Shown here: positions 6,242 through 11,863 of the stretch, one piece after another
Numbering within the stretch: the stretch's first letter is position 1
Layout of the letters: every line of letters begins with the position of its first letter
Position numbers and translations under genes: made by a program
The notes under the pieces: generated by a model
Seen by the model: the letters and a program-made list of their open reading frames with translations, nothing else
Told to the model about the DNA's origin: nothing
Databases searched by the model: none
Assembly (NCBI RefSeq): GCF_001050015.1
Contig: NZ_CVTB01000321.1
Coordinates: 1-11,863, forward strand
DNA from: Mycolicibacterium malmesburyense
GTDB taxonomy: Bacteria; Actinomycetota; Actinomycetes; Mycobacteriales; Mycobacteriaceae
DNA: 11,863 nt
Reading direction: 5' to 3'

Positions 6242-7084
6242 TCAGCTGTTCTTCGACATCTCTGCGGCCGCCGTGTCGGCCCACTGCGCATGGTGTCGGC
6301 CCATCGTCATGGCGCCGTTCCAACCGCCATCGGTCCACAGCACCTCACCGCCGACATAACTGAACCGTGGGCTGCCGAGACAGACCAGCGGCCAGGCTTG
6401 TTCCTCGGCAGTCGAATATCGTCCGACCGGTCCGACCGCCTGATCGACGGTGTCCTTGCCCATCAGGTCCTGGAAGGCCGGCATCATCGCCGTTTCGGTT
6501 GGGCCCGGGTTGATGCAGTTGATGCGAATGCCGCGGCGGCCCAGTTCGGGATACCACCAACCCACCCACGCATCGATGATGTACTTCGAGTAGGCATAGC
6601 CGCTCCACGACCACAACTTCTCGTTGGCGGTCAGCCATTCGACGGCAGCCTCGAAACCCTTCGTCTCGAGCAGCCCGGTGATGACTTTGATGTGGTCCTG
6701 CCAACCGATCGCGGCCGACGACGAAATCACGCTGATGGCGGACCCTTCGACCATCTTCGGCACGAGCTGCTCGGCCAGGTGACGCGCCCCGACGAAGTTG
6801 ACCAGAATCGTGTCCCATTCGCTGAACGGCGGACCGGGCAGCCCCGCACAGCTGAAGAGCCCGTCGACGGGTCCGTCGATGGACGCCGCGACCTCTTCGA
6901 TGCTCTTCTGGTCACGTAGATCGATCTGTAGCGCGCGGGCAACCGGAACGGTCGTGGGTTTGATATCGAGGGCGGTGACTTCCGCACCGAGATCGACGAG
7001 GATCTGCGCGGTCGCCTGGCCCATGCCCGACGCCGCCCCGGTCACGACCACCGATTTGCCCCGGTACCTCAGCACATCGTCCAC
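6242..7084 (-). CDS. SDR, 3-alpha-hydroxysteroid dehydrogenase/carbonyl reductase-like
   Basis: A 280-residue SDR. TGAASGMG is at residues 15-22, DIKP (40-43) after the second strand favours NAD(H), DLRD is at 55-58, CAG (79-81) stands where NAG is usual, Asn96, and the active site is Ser122 with Tyr163 and Lys167 (YAYSK). Ser and Tyr are 41 residues apart rather than the usual 12-13, because of an insertion around residues 125-160. The same wide spacing is known in 3-alpha-hydroxysteroid dehydrogenase/carbonyl reductase of Comamonas testosteroni (Ser114, Tyr155), so I place it in that group; steroid activity itself is not shown. Trp-rich stretches (158-160, 173-177) suggest a hydrophobic pocket. 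The start is GTG at 7084, preceded by AGGAG six bases away. An operator-like palindrome ends three bases upstream of that ribosome site. Divergent from a DapB/DAPDH-like gene. Confidence 0.88.
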   Translation of the reverse strand: MDDVLRYRGKSVVVTGAASGMGQATAQILVDLGAEVTALDIKPTTVPVARALQIDLRDQKSIEEVAASIDGPVDGLFSCAGLPGPPFSEWDTILVNFVGARHLAEQLVPKMVEGSAISVISSSAAIGWQDHIKVITGLLETKGFEAAVEWLTANEKLWSWSGYAYSKYIIDAWVGWWYPELGRRGIRINCINPGPTETAMMPAFQDLMGKDTVDQAVGPVGRYSTAEEQAWPLVCLGSPRFSYVGGEVLWTDGGWNGAMTMGRHHAQWADTAAAEMSKNS

Positions 7085-7097
7085 GGCACGCTCCTGT

Positions 7098-7115
7098 CGA
7101 GAATTTCATTTACCG
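7098..7115 (-). promoter_or_regulatory. Putative operator copy 5, next to the leftward SDR start
   Basis: On the minus strand it reads CGGTAAA-TGAA-ATTCTCG. Seven bases of the left half and six of the right half are the same as in the copy over the P450 promoter (4398-4415), with the same four-base gap. It is two to three bases from the SDR Shine-Dalgarno sequence (7091-7095), so it must overlap the core promoter or transcription start of that gene. Confidence 0.5.
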
Positions 7116-7118
7116 ATT

Positions 7119-7138
7119 GTGAGAACCTACGTTATCAC
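7119..7138. promoter_or_regulatory. Putative operator copy 4, in the divergent SDR / DapB-like promoter
   Basis: GTGAGAAC-CTAC-GTTATCAC: eight-base arms with one mismatch and a four-base spacer. On the minus strand its core is TGATAAC-GTAG-GTTCTCA, matching the shared pattern. It lies only 4 bp from the copy at 7098-7115, so this intergenic region carries a tandem pair, centre to centre 22 bp, about two helical turns. It is 43 bp upstream of the ATG at 7182. TACTGT at 7144-7149 is a possible -10 for the rightward gene. Confidence 0.55.
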
Positions 7139-7181
7139 CGGTGTACTGTCGCACCGTGACGGTTTCGAGGAGGGCCGCCCC

Positions 7182-8273
7182 ATGACCGCCGGCAGCGGCC
7201 CATTGCGCATCATCCAGTGGGCCACCGGCGGGGTCGGCTCCGAGATGATCACCACCATCCTCGATCACCGCCCCGACCTCGAGTTGGTCGGAGCCCGCGT
7301 GTATTCCGAGGCCAAGAACGGAGTCGACATCGGGACGCTCGTCAACAGAGCTCCCATCGGCGTCGCCGCCACCACCGATGTCGCCGCGATCCTCGCGCTG
7401 GATGCCGACCTCGTGTTGTACGCACCGTCTTTCACCAACCTCGAGGATGTCTGTGCGCTGCTCGAGAGCGGCAAGAACGTGGCAACGCCGTCTTTTCTGT
7501 TCCATCCTCGGCGCATTCCCGAGGCCGACAGGGCCAAGGTTCTGACGGCGTGCGAGAAGGGCAACAGCACCATCCACGGTAGTGGGCTCAACCCAGGAAA
7601 TCTGTCTGGTGTGCTGCCGCTGGCGCTATCGGGCATGAGCCGCACGATCGAGCGCTTGACCCTCCAGGAAAGAGCCGATTGGACGCTGTGGGAGAGCACC
7701 GGAATCACCTTCGACGGAATGTGGTTCGGTCGACCGGTCGACGAGGTGACCCCTACGGCCAACAGTTATCTGAGTTTTCTGACCAAGCTGTTCGTCGAGC
7801 AGACCTGGTTCATCTCCGACAGCTTGAACGCCGACATCGATGACGTCTCGGTGTCCCTGGAGACGGTTCCCGCGACCAAGGACCTCCAGGTCTTCGATCA
7901 CGTGGTGCGGCAGGGCAGCACGGCCGGACAGCGCTGGAATTTCATCGGCCATCGCCGCGGTGAGCCGCTGATCGAATTCGAAACGCTCTGGACCGTCGGC
8001 GGCGAATATCCCGGCCACTGGCCGCAACCGCTCGATGGCTGGACATTGACCATCGAGGGCGACCCGTCCATGCGCACGCACTTCTTTCCGCTGGCCAGCT
8101 TTTCGCGTGAGGCATCGATCTCAGAGCACGTCCGCGCCGGTCTCATCACGGTGGCGATGCAGGTCGTCAATGCCATCCCGGCGGTCTGCGCGGCGCCCGC
8201 GGGGTTCGCGACGATGGCGGACCTGCCACTCATTCGCAGCTACACAGGATTCGGAAACAGGAGCGACAGCTAG
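7182..8273 (+). CDS. DapB/DAPDH-like NAD(P)-dependent oxidoreductase (paralog 2)
   Basis: A 363-residue protein of the same family as the genes at 962, 8270 and 10699. The Rossmann turn in QWATGGVG is at residues 12-19, NVATPSFLFHP at 99-109, GSGLNPGN at 133-140, MWFGRP at 180-185, and the C-terminal motif is VNAIPAVCAAPAG. It is the most divergent of the four: the DAG-LCG segment of the others is replaced by DIGTLVN (49-55), and the usual MGFG reads MWFG. As in the others, no acidic residue follows NVA, and a His (108) precedes the Pro. ATG 7182 is chosen because GGAGG (7169-7173) lies eight bases upstream and the Rossmann strand follows; the frame is open much farther upstream but only as antisense of the SDR. 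Its stop overlaps the converging gene by four bases (CTAG). Confidence 0.87.
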   Translation: MTAGSGPLRIIQWATGGVGSEMITTILDHRPDLELVGARVYSEAKNGVDIGTLVNRAPIGVAATTDVAAILALDADLVLYAPSFTNLEDVCALLESGKNVATPSFLFHPRRIPEADRAKVLTACEKGNSTIHGSGLNPGNLSGVLPLALSGMSRTIERLTLQERADWTLWESTGITFDGMWFGRPVDEVTPTANSYLSFLTKLFVEQTWFISDSLNADIDDVSVSLETVPATKDLQVFDHVVRQGSTAGQRWNFIGHRRGEPLIEFETLWTVGGEYPGHWPQPLDGWTLTIEGDPSMRTHFFPLASFSREASISEHVRAGLITVAMQVVNAIPAVCAAPAGFATMADLPLIRSYTGFGNRSDS

Positions 8274-9322
8274 TCGCTGCGGTTGGTCCAGTGCGCGACG
8301 AACGGCGCGATGCCCGACAGGTCGTACAGCCCCGGCTCGGCCGCGACGACCGTGGGTATGGCGTTGATCGCGTGCATTGCGGTGGCCAAGCAGCCCTGTT
8401 CGGCGTGGTCTTCACCGGGAGAACCGATTTCGAGGTGTATCCGCATGTTCGGCTCACCTTCGAAGGCGAGATCGTATCCGATCTCGTTCGGCCAGTGCGG
8501 GGCCAGATCGTCAGCCATGCGGGTGAGATGCTCGACCGATATCGTGGTCTCGCCGCAGTCGACGACCACTCCGAACCGCATGGCACCGACGGTGCCCGAG
8601 GGGATCTCGCCCGCGGCGACGGTCAACGCGCGCGGCGTAGTCACGACCTCACGGAACCCTTCGACCGACCGAATGCGCAATCCGAGCGCCTGAGCGAGCA
8701 CTGTCGCGCTGCCGATCCATGCGCTCGCCGCGTACTCGGCGTTGGCGAGCAGTGGGGTGGTGTCCTCGGGTGCATGTCCGAAGCCCATGGCATTGAAGAT
8801 CAGGTCGTGACTGGCGTAGGTGGAGTAGTTGAGCACTTCGCGGACTGTGATCCGGTTCGTCTGCTGGGTGAGCCGCGACAGTAGGGGCGCGATCGACTCG
8901 CCGAAGAAGCCCGGATACAGGCCCACCCCGAGGAACGATGATCTGCCTGCCTCACAGGCATTTTCGATGCCGTCGGCCAGCGATTCGTGCAGTGAGCGCG
9001 GATGGATGAACCTGCTGCCCGTGGCGACCACATTCTTACCCGAGGCGAGCAAATCACAGACGTCGGCGAAGCAGCCTGGGGTGTCGATTTCGACCTTGCC
9101 CATGTAGAGCACCACATCGGCGTCGGTGGCGATGATGGCGTCGCGGTCGTCGCTGGTGAGGACCCCGGCCTCGCCGACGCCGCACAGCGTGCCCGCGTCG
9201 ACACCGGCTTTTGCCGGATCGTAGACACGAACGCCGACGACCGTGAGATCGGGCCGGCCGAGGATGTGGCGAAGCGCCATCGTTCCCGTCACACCGGTCG
9301 CCCACTGAATCACTCGCGTCAT
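8270..9322 (-). CDS. DapB/DAPDH-like NAD(P)-dependent oxidoreductase (paralog 3)
   Basis: A 350-residue member of the same family. It has QWATGVTG (residues 6-13), YDPAKAGVDAGTLCG (34-48), NVVATGSRFIHP (97-108), GVGLYPGF (132-139), the MGFGHAPED segment (179-187), EGEPNMRIHLE near 288-298 and INAIPTVVAAEPG (319-331). It is closest in its N-terminal signature to the gene at 10699, which shares YDPAK-x-G-x-DAG-x-LCG. The start is ATG at 9322 with GAGGTGG seven bases upstream; that ribosome site overlaps the TGA of the P450 gene before it (12-nt gap), which makes a coupled P450/oxidoreductase pair. The arrangement repeats that of the P450 operon at 962-4393, minus the AveC-like gene. The cytoplasmic reaction is probably nicotinamide-linked reduction or oxidation of a carbon-heteroatom or carbon-carbon double bond; the substrate is unknown. 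Confidence 0.87.
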   Translation of the reverse strand: MTRVIQWATGVTGTMALRHILGRPDLTVVGVRVYDPAKAGVDAGTLCGVGEAGVLTSDDRDAIIATDADVVLYMGKVEIDTPGCFADVCDLLASGKNVVATGSRFIHPRSLHESLADGIENACEAGRSSFLGVGLYPGFFGESIAPLLSRLTQQTNRITVREVLNYSTYASHDLIFNAMGFGHAPEDTTPLLANAEYAASAWIGSATVLAQALGLRIRSVEGFREVVTTPRALTVAAGEIPSGTVGAMRFGVVVDCGETTISVEHLTRMADDLAPHWPNEIGYDLAFEGEPNMRIHLEIGSPGEDHAEQGCLATAMHAINAIPTVVAAEPGLYDLSGIAPFVAHWTNRSD

Positions 9323-9334
9323 ATGCGTGCCACC

Positions 9335-10573
9335 TCAATCCCACACGACGTCGAGGCGAGGGGGCGAGCGGAACATCGTCCCGGTGATGTACGGCTCCGG
9401 CGCGTCGGGATCGAGCCGGAGTCCGGGCAATTCGTCGAACAAGGCGTTGAAGATCTTCGTGGTCTCGAGCCGAGCGAGATGCATACCCAGGCAGACGTGG
9501 GCCCCGTGCGCGAACCCGATGTGCGGCTTGCGTTCCCGGAAGATGTCGAATTTCTCCGGTTCGTCCCACCGCGTTTCATCGTGGTTTGCGCTGCCGAGAC
9601 TGAGCATCATCGTCGCGCCCGCGGGTACGTGGACTCCGCCGATCTCGGTGTCGCGGGTGACCTCGCGCATGAAGTTGAGCAGCGGGGTTTCCCAGCGGAT
9701 GCCTTCCTCGATGGCCTGCGGCAGCAGGCTGCGGTCGGCGCGAACCGCGTCGAGCTGGTCGGGATGGGTGAGCAGTGCGTAGGCCAGGCTGGCGGTCGAG
9801 CGTGACGTGGTCTCGGCGCCAGCGGGCAGAAGGTTGCGCATGAAACCGTAGATCTGCTCGTCGGACATCTTCACGCCGTTGACCTCTGCGGCCGCGAGAA
9901 TGGACACCATGTCGTCCTTCGGCTCCTTGCGCCGGTCGGCAAGGATCCCGACGAAGTACTCCTTCATCTTCGCCGATGCCCGCATCGCGCAGTCCATGTC
10001 GCCGCGGAAACCCAGTAGATCGATCGCCAGTCGGTGGAAGTGCAGGACATCGGAATCGGGAAGTCCGAGTAAGGCTGCGATCACCCGGACCGGAATCGGC
10101 ATGAACACCGCGTCGACGAGATCGGCGCGCTTGGCGTCCTTGATCTTGGCAAGGGTTCGGTCCACCAGCGGGCCGACGAGTTCGGTATCCCACCGTTTCA
10201 TCGATGAGCGCGCGAAGGCGAATTCGTGGAGCTTGCGGTAGATCGCGTGTTCGGGATCCTGCATCTCGAGGATGGTGGGGCCCTGCAATGGCCGCACGAC
10301 GTCCTCGTAGCAGCGGGTGCTGAAGGTGATGTTGTCGGTGAAGATCGCCTTGACCGTGTCGAACGTGTACGCCGTGAACGTCGGCGGGCCGTCTCCGGAA
10401 TTGCCGATCATGCCCATCTCGGGCCACCCGGCATGCACCGGCGCCTGCGCCCGCAACTCCTTGAGGAAGGGGTATGGAGTGGCGTCACCGTCGGCGCCCA
10501 TGCCCGCATTGAATTTGTCCTGAGCGTCTCGAATGCTCTGCTCGAGATCCTCGACGCTCGCCGGCTCGAACAT
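9335..10573 (-). CDS. Cytochrome P450 (second of two)
   Basis: A 412-residue soluble P450. The I-helix motif AGAETT is at 251-256, ExxR is Glu290 to Arg293, and the heme loop FAHGAHVCLG is at 354-363 with Cys361 as ligand. It shares little beyond these motifs with the P450 at 3197: the N-terminus is longer, with a GNSGDGPP loop at 57-64, and the acid-alcohol pair reads E-T where the other has N-E-T-T. The two are therefore not recent duplicates and probably act on different positions or substrates. The start is ATG at 10573, with AGGAG (10585-10581) seven bases upstream; the open frame continues to a codon at 10615 that would include this ribosome site. It is followed after 12 nt by a DapB/DAPDH-like gene and is divergent from another. 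No ferredoxin gene adjoins it directly. Confidence 0.93.
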   Translation of the reverse strand: MFEPASVEDLEQSIRDAQDKFNAGMGADGDATPYPFLKELRAQAPVHAGWPEMGMIGNSGDGPPTFTAYTFDTVKAIFTDNITFSTRCYEDVVRPLQGPTILEMQDPEHAIYRKLHEFAFARSSMKRWDTELVGPLVDRTLAKIKDAKRADLVDAVFMPIPVRVIAALLGLPDSDVLHFHRLAIDLLGFRGDMDCAMRASAKMKEYFVGILADRRKEPKDDMVSILAAAEVNGVKMSDEQIYGFMRNLLPAGAETTSRSTASLAYALLTHPDQLDAVRADRSLLPQAIEEGIRWETPLLNFMREVTRDTEIGGVHVPAGATMMLSLGSANHDETRWDEPEKFDIFRERKPHIGFAHGAHVCLGMHLARLETTKIFNALFDELPGLRLDPDAPEPYITGTMFRSPPRLDVVWD

Positions 10574-10580
10574 GCGACGA

Positions 10581-10585
10581 CTCCT
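10581..10585 (-). promoter_or_regulatory. Shine-Dalgarno sequence fixing the P450 start at 10573
   Basis: AGGAG on the minus strand, seven bases before ATG 10573. It rules out the 14-codon upstream extension of the open frame. Confidence 0.75.
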
Positions 10586-10647
10586 CACTGCGGATCGGCC
10601 GTTATCAACATACACCCTGGTGGTTGCCGACCTCCATCATGTACGTT

Positions 10648-10659
10648 TGGCCGAGGCCA
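10648..10659. repeat. Short perfect inverted repeat in the divergent P450 / DapB-like promoter
   Basis: TGGCC-GA-GGCCA, followed at once by another GGCCA (10660-10664). It lies just upstream of a possible -10 box TAGCAT (10665-10670) for the rightward gene. It may be an operator for this divergent pair, which lacks a full copy of the shared 18-bp palindrome; a GC-rich short palindrome can also be chance. Confidence 0.25.
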
Positions 10660-10686
10660 GGCCATAGCATCAGCGAAAAGCACACC

Positions 10687-10691
10687 GGGAG
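10687..10691 (+). promoter_or_regulatory. Shine-Dalgarno sequence favouring the TTG start at 10699
   Basis: GGGAG, then seven bases, then TTG 10699. The open frame extends upstream through an ATG at 10639, but nothing like a ribosome site precedes that ATG, and the Rossmann strand of this family normally starts within a few residues of the N-terminus. Confidence 0.55.
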
Positions 10692-10698
10692 CGTTCGA

Positions 10699-11787
10699 TT
10701 GGTAACTCGAGTCGTCCAATGGGCCACGGGCGCCGTCGGTCGCGCTGCACTGGCCGAACTGATTGAGAACCCCGATTTTCAATTGGTCGGCGTCCTCGTG
10801 TACGACCCGGCGAAGGAGGGGTTGGACGCCGGCGCACTGTGCGGTCTGCCGCCGACCACGGGCGTGCTCGCCACCACCGACAAGGACGAGATCTTCGGGC
10901 TCGGCGCCGACGTCGTCATCCATGCCGCCAGCAAGGCCCATGCCGTTGACACCAACGCCGACGACATCTGCCGACTGCTCGCAGCGGGCACCGACGTCAT
11001 CACGACGACGTCTTACAACCATCTGCCCACGTACGGCGCCGAGACCGAGGCCGCATTCGTCGAAGCATCCAGGGCGGGACAGTCCCGCTTCCACGCCGCG
11101 GGCGAGAACCCGGGGTTCATGTTCGAACGCCTGGTGGCGACCGTGACGGGTTTGAGCAAGTCGATCGACCGAATCGACCTCTACGAGGCGACCGATGTCT
11201 CGGCGGTCGACAGCCGACCCATGCTCGTCGATCTGATGGGTATGGGCAGGCCGCCCGAAGACGTCAGCGCCGATTCGCCGATCATCAAGAAGCTCGACAT
11301 GGCGTACCGCCAGGCGCTGAACGCCACCGCCGACGTTCTCGGCGTCACGCTGTCGCACGTCGAGGTCTCCGTGGACGCCACCACGCTTTCCCACGACCTC
11401 GAGGTACCGGCAGGCACTATCGAGGCGGGAACGGTCGTCGGCCAACGGTTCTCATGGGTCGGCCACTGGTCGGGCCGTCCGCTGCTGGCCATCCACGAGG
11501 AATGGGTCCTCACGCGGGATCTTCCCCAGTGGGGCCTCACGCCGCTTGCTCCTGGAGAGAAGGCGCCGCTGATTCGCGCCGCCATCAAGGGCGAACCGAG
11601 TTTCGAGCTCGCGCTCGACGTCGGCTGGGACGGCAAGGCGCCCAGCGGGCAGCACGCGCAACCGGGGCATCTGATGATCGCGATGGGCGCGGTCCGGGCG
11701 ATTCCCTACGTGAGGGCCCAGCCACCGGGGATCGTCACGGCGCCGGTCTTCGGGGCGATCCAGCTGGGCAGTCGGCGCCGAAACTGA
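10699..11787 (+). CDS. DapB/DAPDH-like NAD(P)-dependent oxidoreductase (paralog 4)
   Basis: A 362-residue member of the same family. QWATGAVG (residues 7-14) is the Rossmann turn; then come YDPAKEGLDAGALCG (35-49), DVITTTSYNHLP (99-110), AAGENPGF (133-140), LMGMGRPPED (179-188), KGEPSFELALD (297-307) and a C-terminal VRAIPYVRAQPPGI. It is most like the gene at 8270 at the N-terminus. The residue before the conserved Pro region is His108, as in paralogs 2 and 3. TTG 10699 is chosen for its ribosome site and because the protein then starts four residues before the first beta strand; ATG 10639 would add 20 residues of unrelated sequence. It is divergent from the second P450 by 125 bp. The following 42 bases hold no clear terminator, so read-through into the next gene is possible. 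Confidence 0.85.
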   Translation: MVTRVVQWATGAVGRAALAELIENPDFQLVGVLVYDPAKEGLDAGALCGLPPTTGVLATTDKDEIFGLGADVVIHAASKAHAVDTNADDICRLLAAGTDVITTTSYNHLPTYGAETEAAFVEASRAGQSRFHAAGENPGFMFERLVATVTGLSKSIDRIDLYEATDVSAVDSRPMLVDLMGMGRPPEDVSADSPIIKKLDMAYRQALNATADVLGVTLSHVEVSVDATTLSHDLEVPAGTIEAGTVVGQRFSWVGHWSGRPLLAIHEEWVLTRDLPQWGLTPLAPGEKAPLIRAAIKGEPSFELALDVGWDGKAPSGQHAQPGHLMIAMGAVRAIPYVRAQPPGIVTAPVFGAIQLGSRRRN

Positions 11788-11829
11788 GCTTCTGCAGGAA
11801 AAATCACGCTCAGACTCAATCGGTCGCTG

Positions 11830-11856
11830 CAACACCTGATTGGTTGAGAGGTGTTG
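11830..11856. promoter_or_regulatory. Perfect 8-bp inverted repeat overlapping a ribosome site
   Basis: CAACACCT (11830-11837) and AGGTGTTG (11849-11856) are exact reverse complements around an 11-base loop. No T-run follows, so it is not a standard intrinsic terminator. The right arm contains the GAGAGGTG that would be the Shine-Dalgarno sequence for the ATG at 11861. It could be an operator in DNA or a hairpin that hides the ribosome site in RNA. Confidence 0.5.
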
Positions 11857-11860
11857 TTCG

Positions 11861-11863
11861 ATG
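11861..11863 (+). CDS. Possible start codon of the next gene (cut by right edge)
   Basis: The window ends on ATG, seven bases after AGGTG of GAGAGGTG. The spacing is right for translation initiation and the preceding gene is on the same strand. No coding sequence is visible beyond the start codon, so neither the gene nor its product can be confirmed. Confidence 0.3.

Noticed and set aside
6798..7181. Upstream extension of the DapB/DAPDH-like gene to 6798.
   Set aside because: The extra 128 codons are antisense to the N-terminal part of the SDR at 6242-7084, and a good ribosome site precedes ATG 7182.
10585..11445. Long minus-strand open frame opposite the fourth DapB/DAPDH-like gene.
   Set aside because: Its composition is that of a shadow frame and it has no recognisable motif; the plus strand carries Rossmann and family motifs over the same span.
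1..11863. Search for mobile elements, CRISPR repeats, tRNA or rRNA genes and phage features.
   Set aside because: No transposase-like protein, regularly spaced repeats, tRNA cloverleaf or integrase was seen on either strand; nearly all bases belong to ordinary coding genes.

Overview
The window is GC-rich and densely coding, with strong GTG/TTG start usage. The gene families point to a mycobacterium-like actinomycete, most likely a Mycolicibacterium or relative. The indicators are a mycofactocin-type SDR, an AveC-family membrane protein, two class I-type P450s and four dihydrodipicolinate-reductase/diaminopentanoate-dehydrogenase-like (DapB/DAPDH-like) oxidoreductases. The taxonomic call is an inference from family content. 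I see no transposase, integrase, tRNA, rRNA, CRISPR array or other sign of recent mobility.

Layout, left to right. (A) Positions 1-965: the first 21 codons of a leftward SDR run off the edge, divergent from a rightward mycofactocin-type SDR. (B) Positions 962-4393: a leftward operon of P450, AveC-like membrane protein and DapB/DAPDH-like oxidoreductase; its last gene overlaps the SDR of block A tail to tail by 4 nt. (C) Positions 4579-6169: a divergent rightward operon with overlapping genes, encoding an internally duplicated small protein, a stand-alone BFD-like [2Fe-2S] protein and an SDR. (D) Positions 6242-8273: a divergent pair, a leftward SDR with 3-alpha-hydroxysteroid-dehydrogenase/carbonyl-reductase-like spacing and a rightward DapB/DAPDH-like gene. 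(E) Positions 8270-10573: a leftward P450 and DapB/DAPDH-like gene pair, again meeting block D by a 4-nt tail-to-tail overlap. (F) Positions 10699-11787: a fourth DapB/DAPDH-like gene, then a hairpin and what looks like the ribosome site and ATG of the next gene at the right edge.

The genes look like one oxidative pathway. P450s would hydroxylate an unreactive substrate, a ferredoxin-like protein may carry electrons, SDRs (one probably mycofactocin-linked) would interconvert alcohols and ketones, the DapB/DAPDH-like enzymes would do a further nicotinamide-linked step, and the AveC-like protein may rearrange or dehydrate a lipid-like intermediate in the membrane. The substrate cannot be read from the sequence; a sterol, terpenoid or other hydrophobic compound is a guess.

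The most interesting non-coding signal is an 18-bp imperfect palindrome, YGNKAAH-N4-RTTCTCR. It occurs five times, always in the divergent intergenic regions: 107-124, 4398-4415, 4509-4526, 7098-7115 and 7120-7137. It suggests that one regulator, not encoded here, controls blocks A to D as a single regulon. Two genes, the SDR at 144 and the P450 starting at 4393, also appear to be leaderless, with a TANNNT -10 box exactly six bases before a GTG start.
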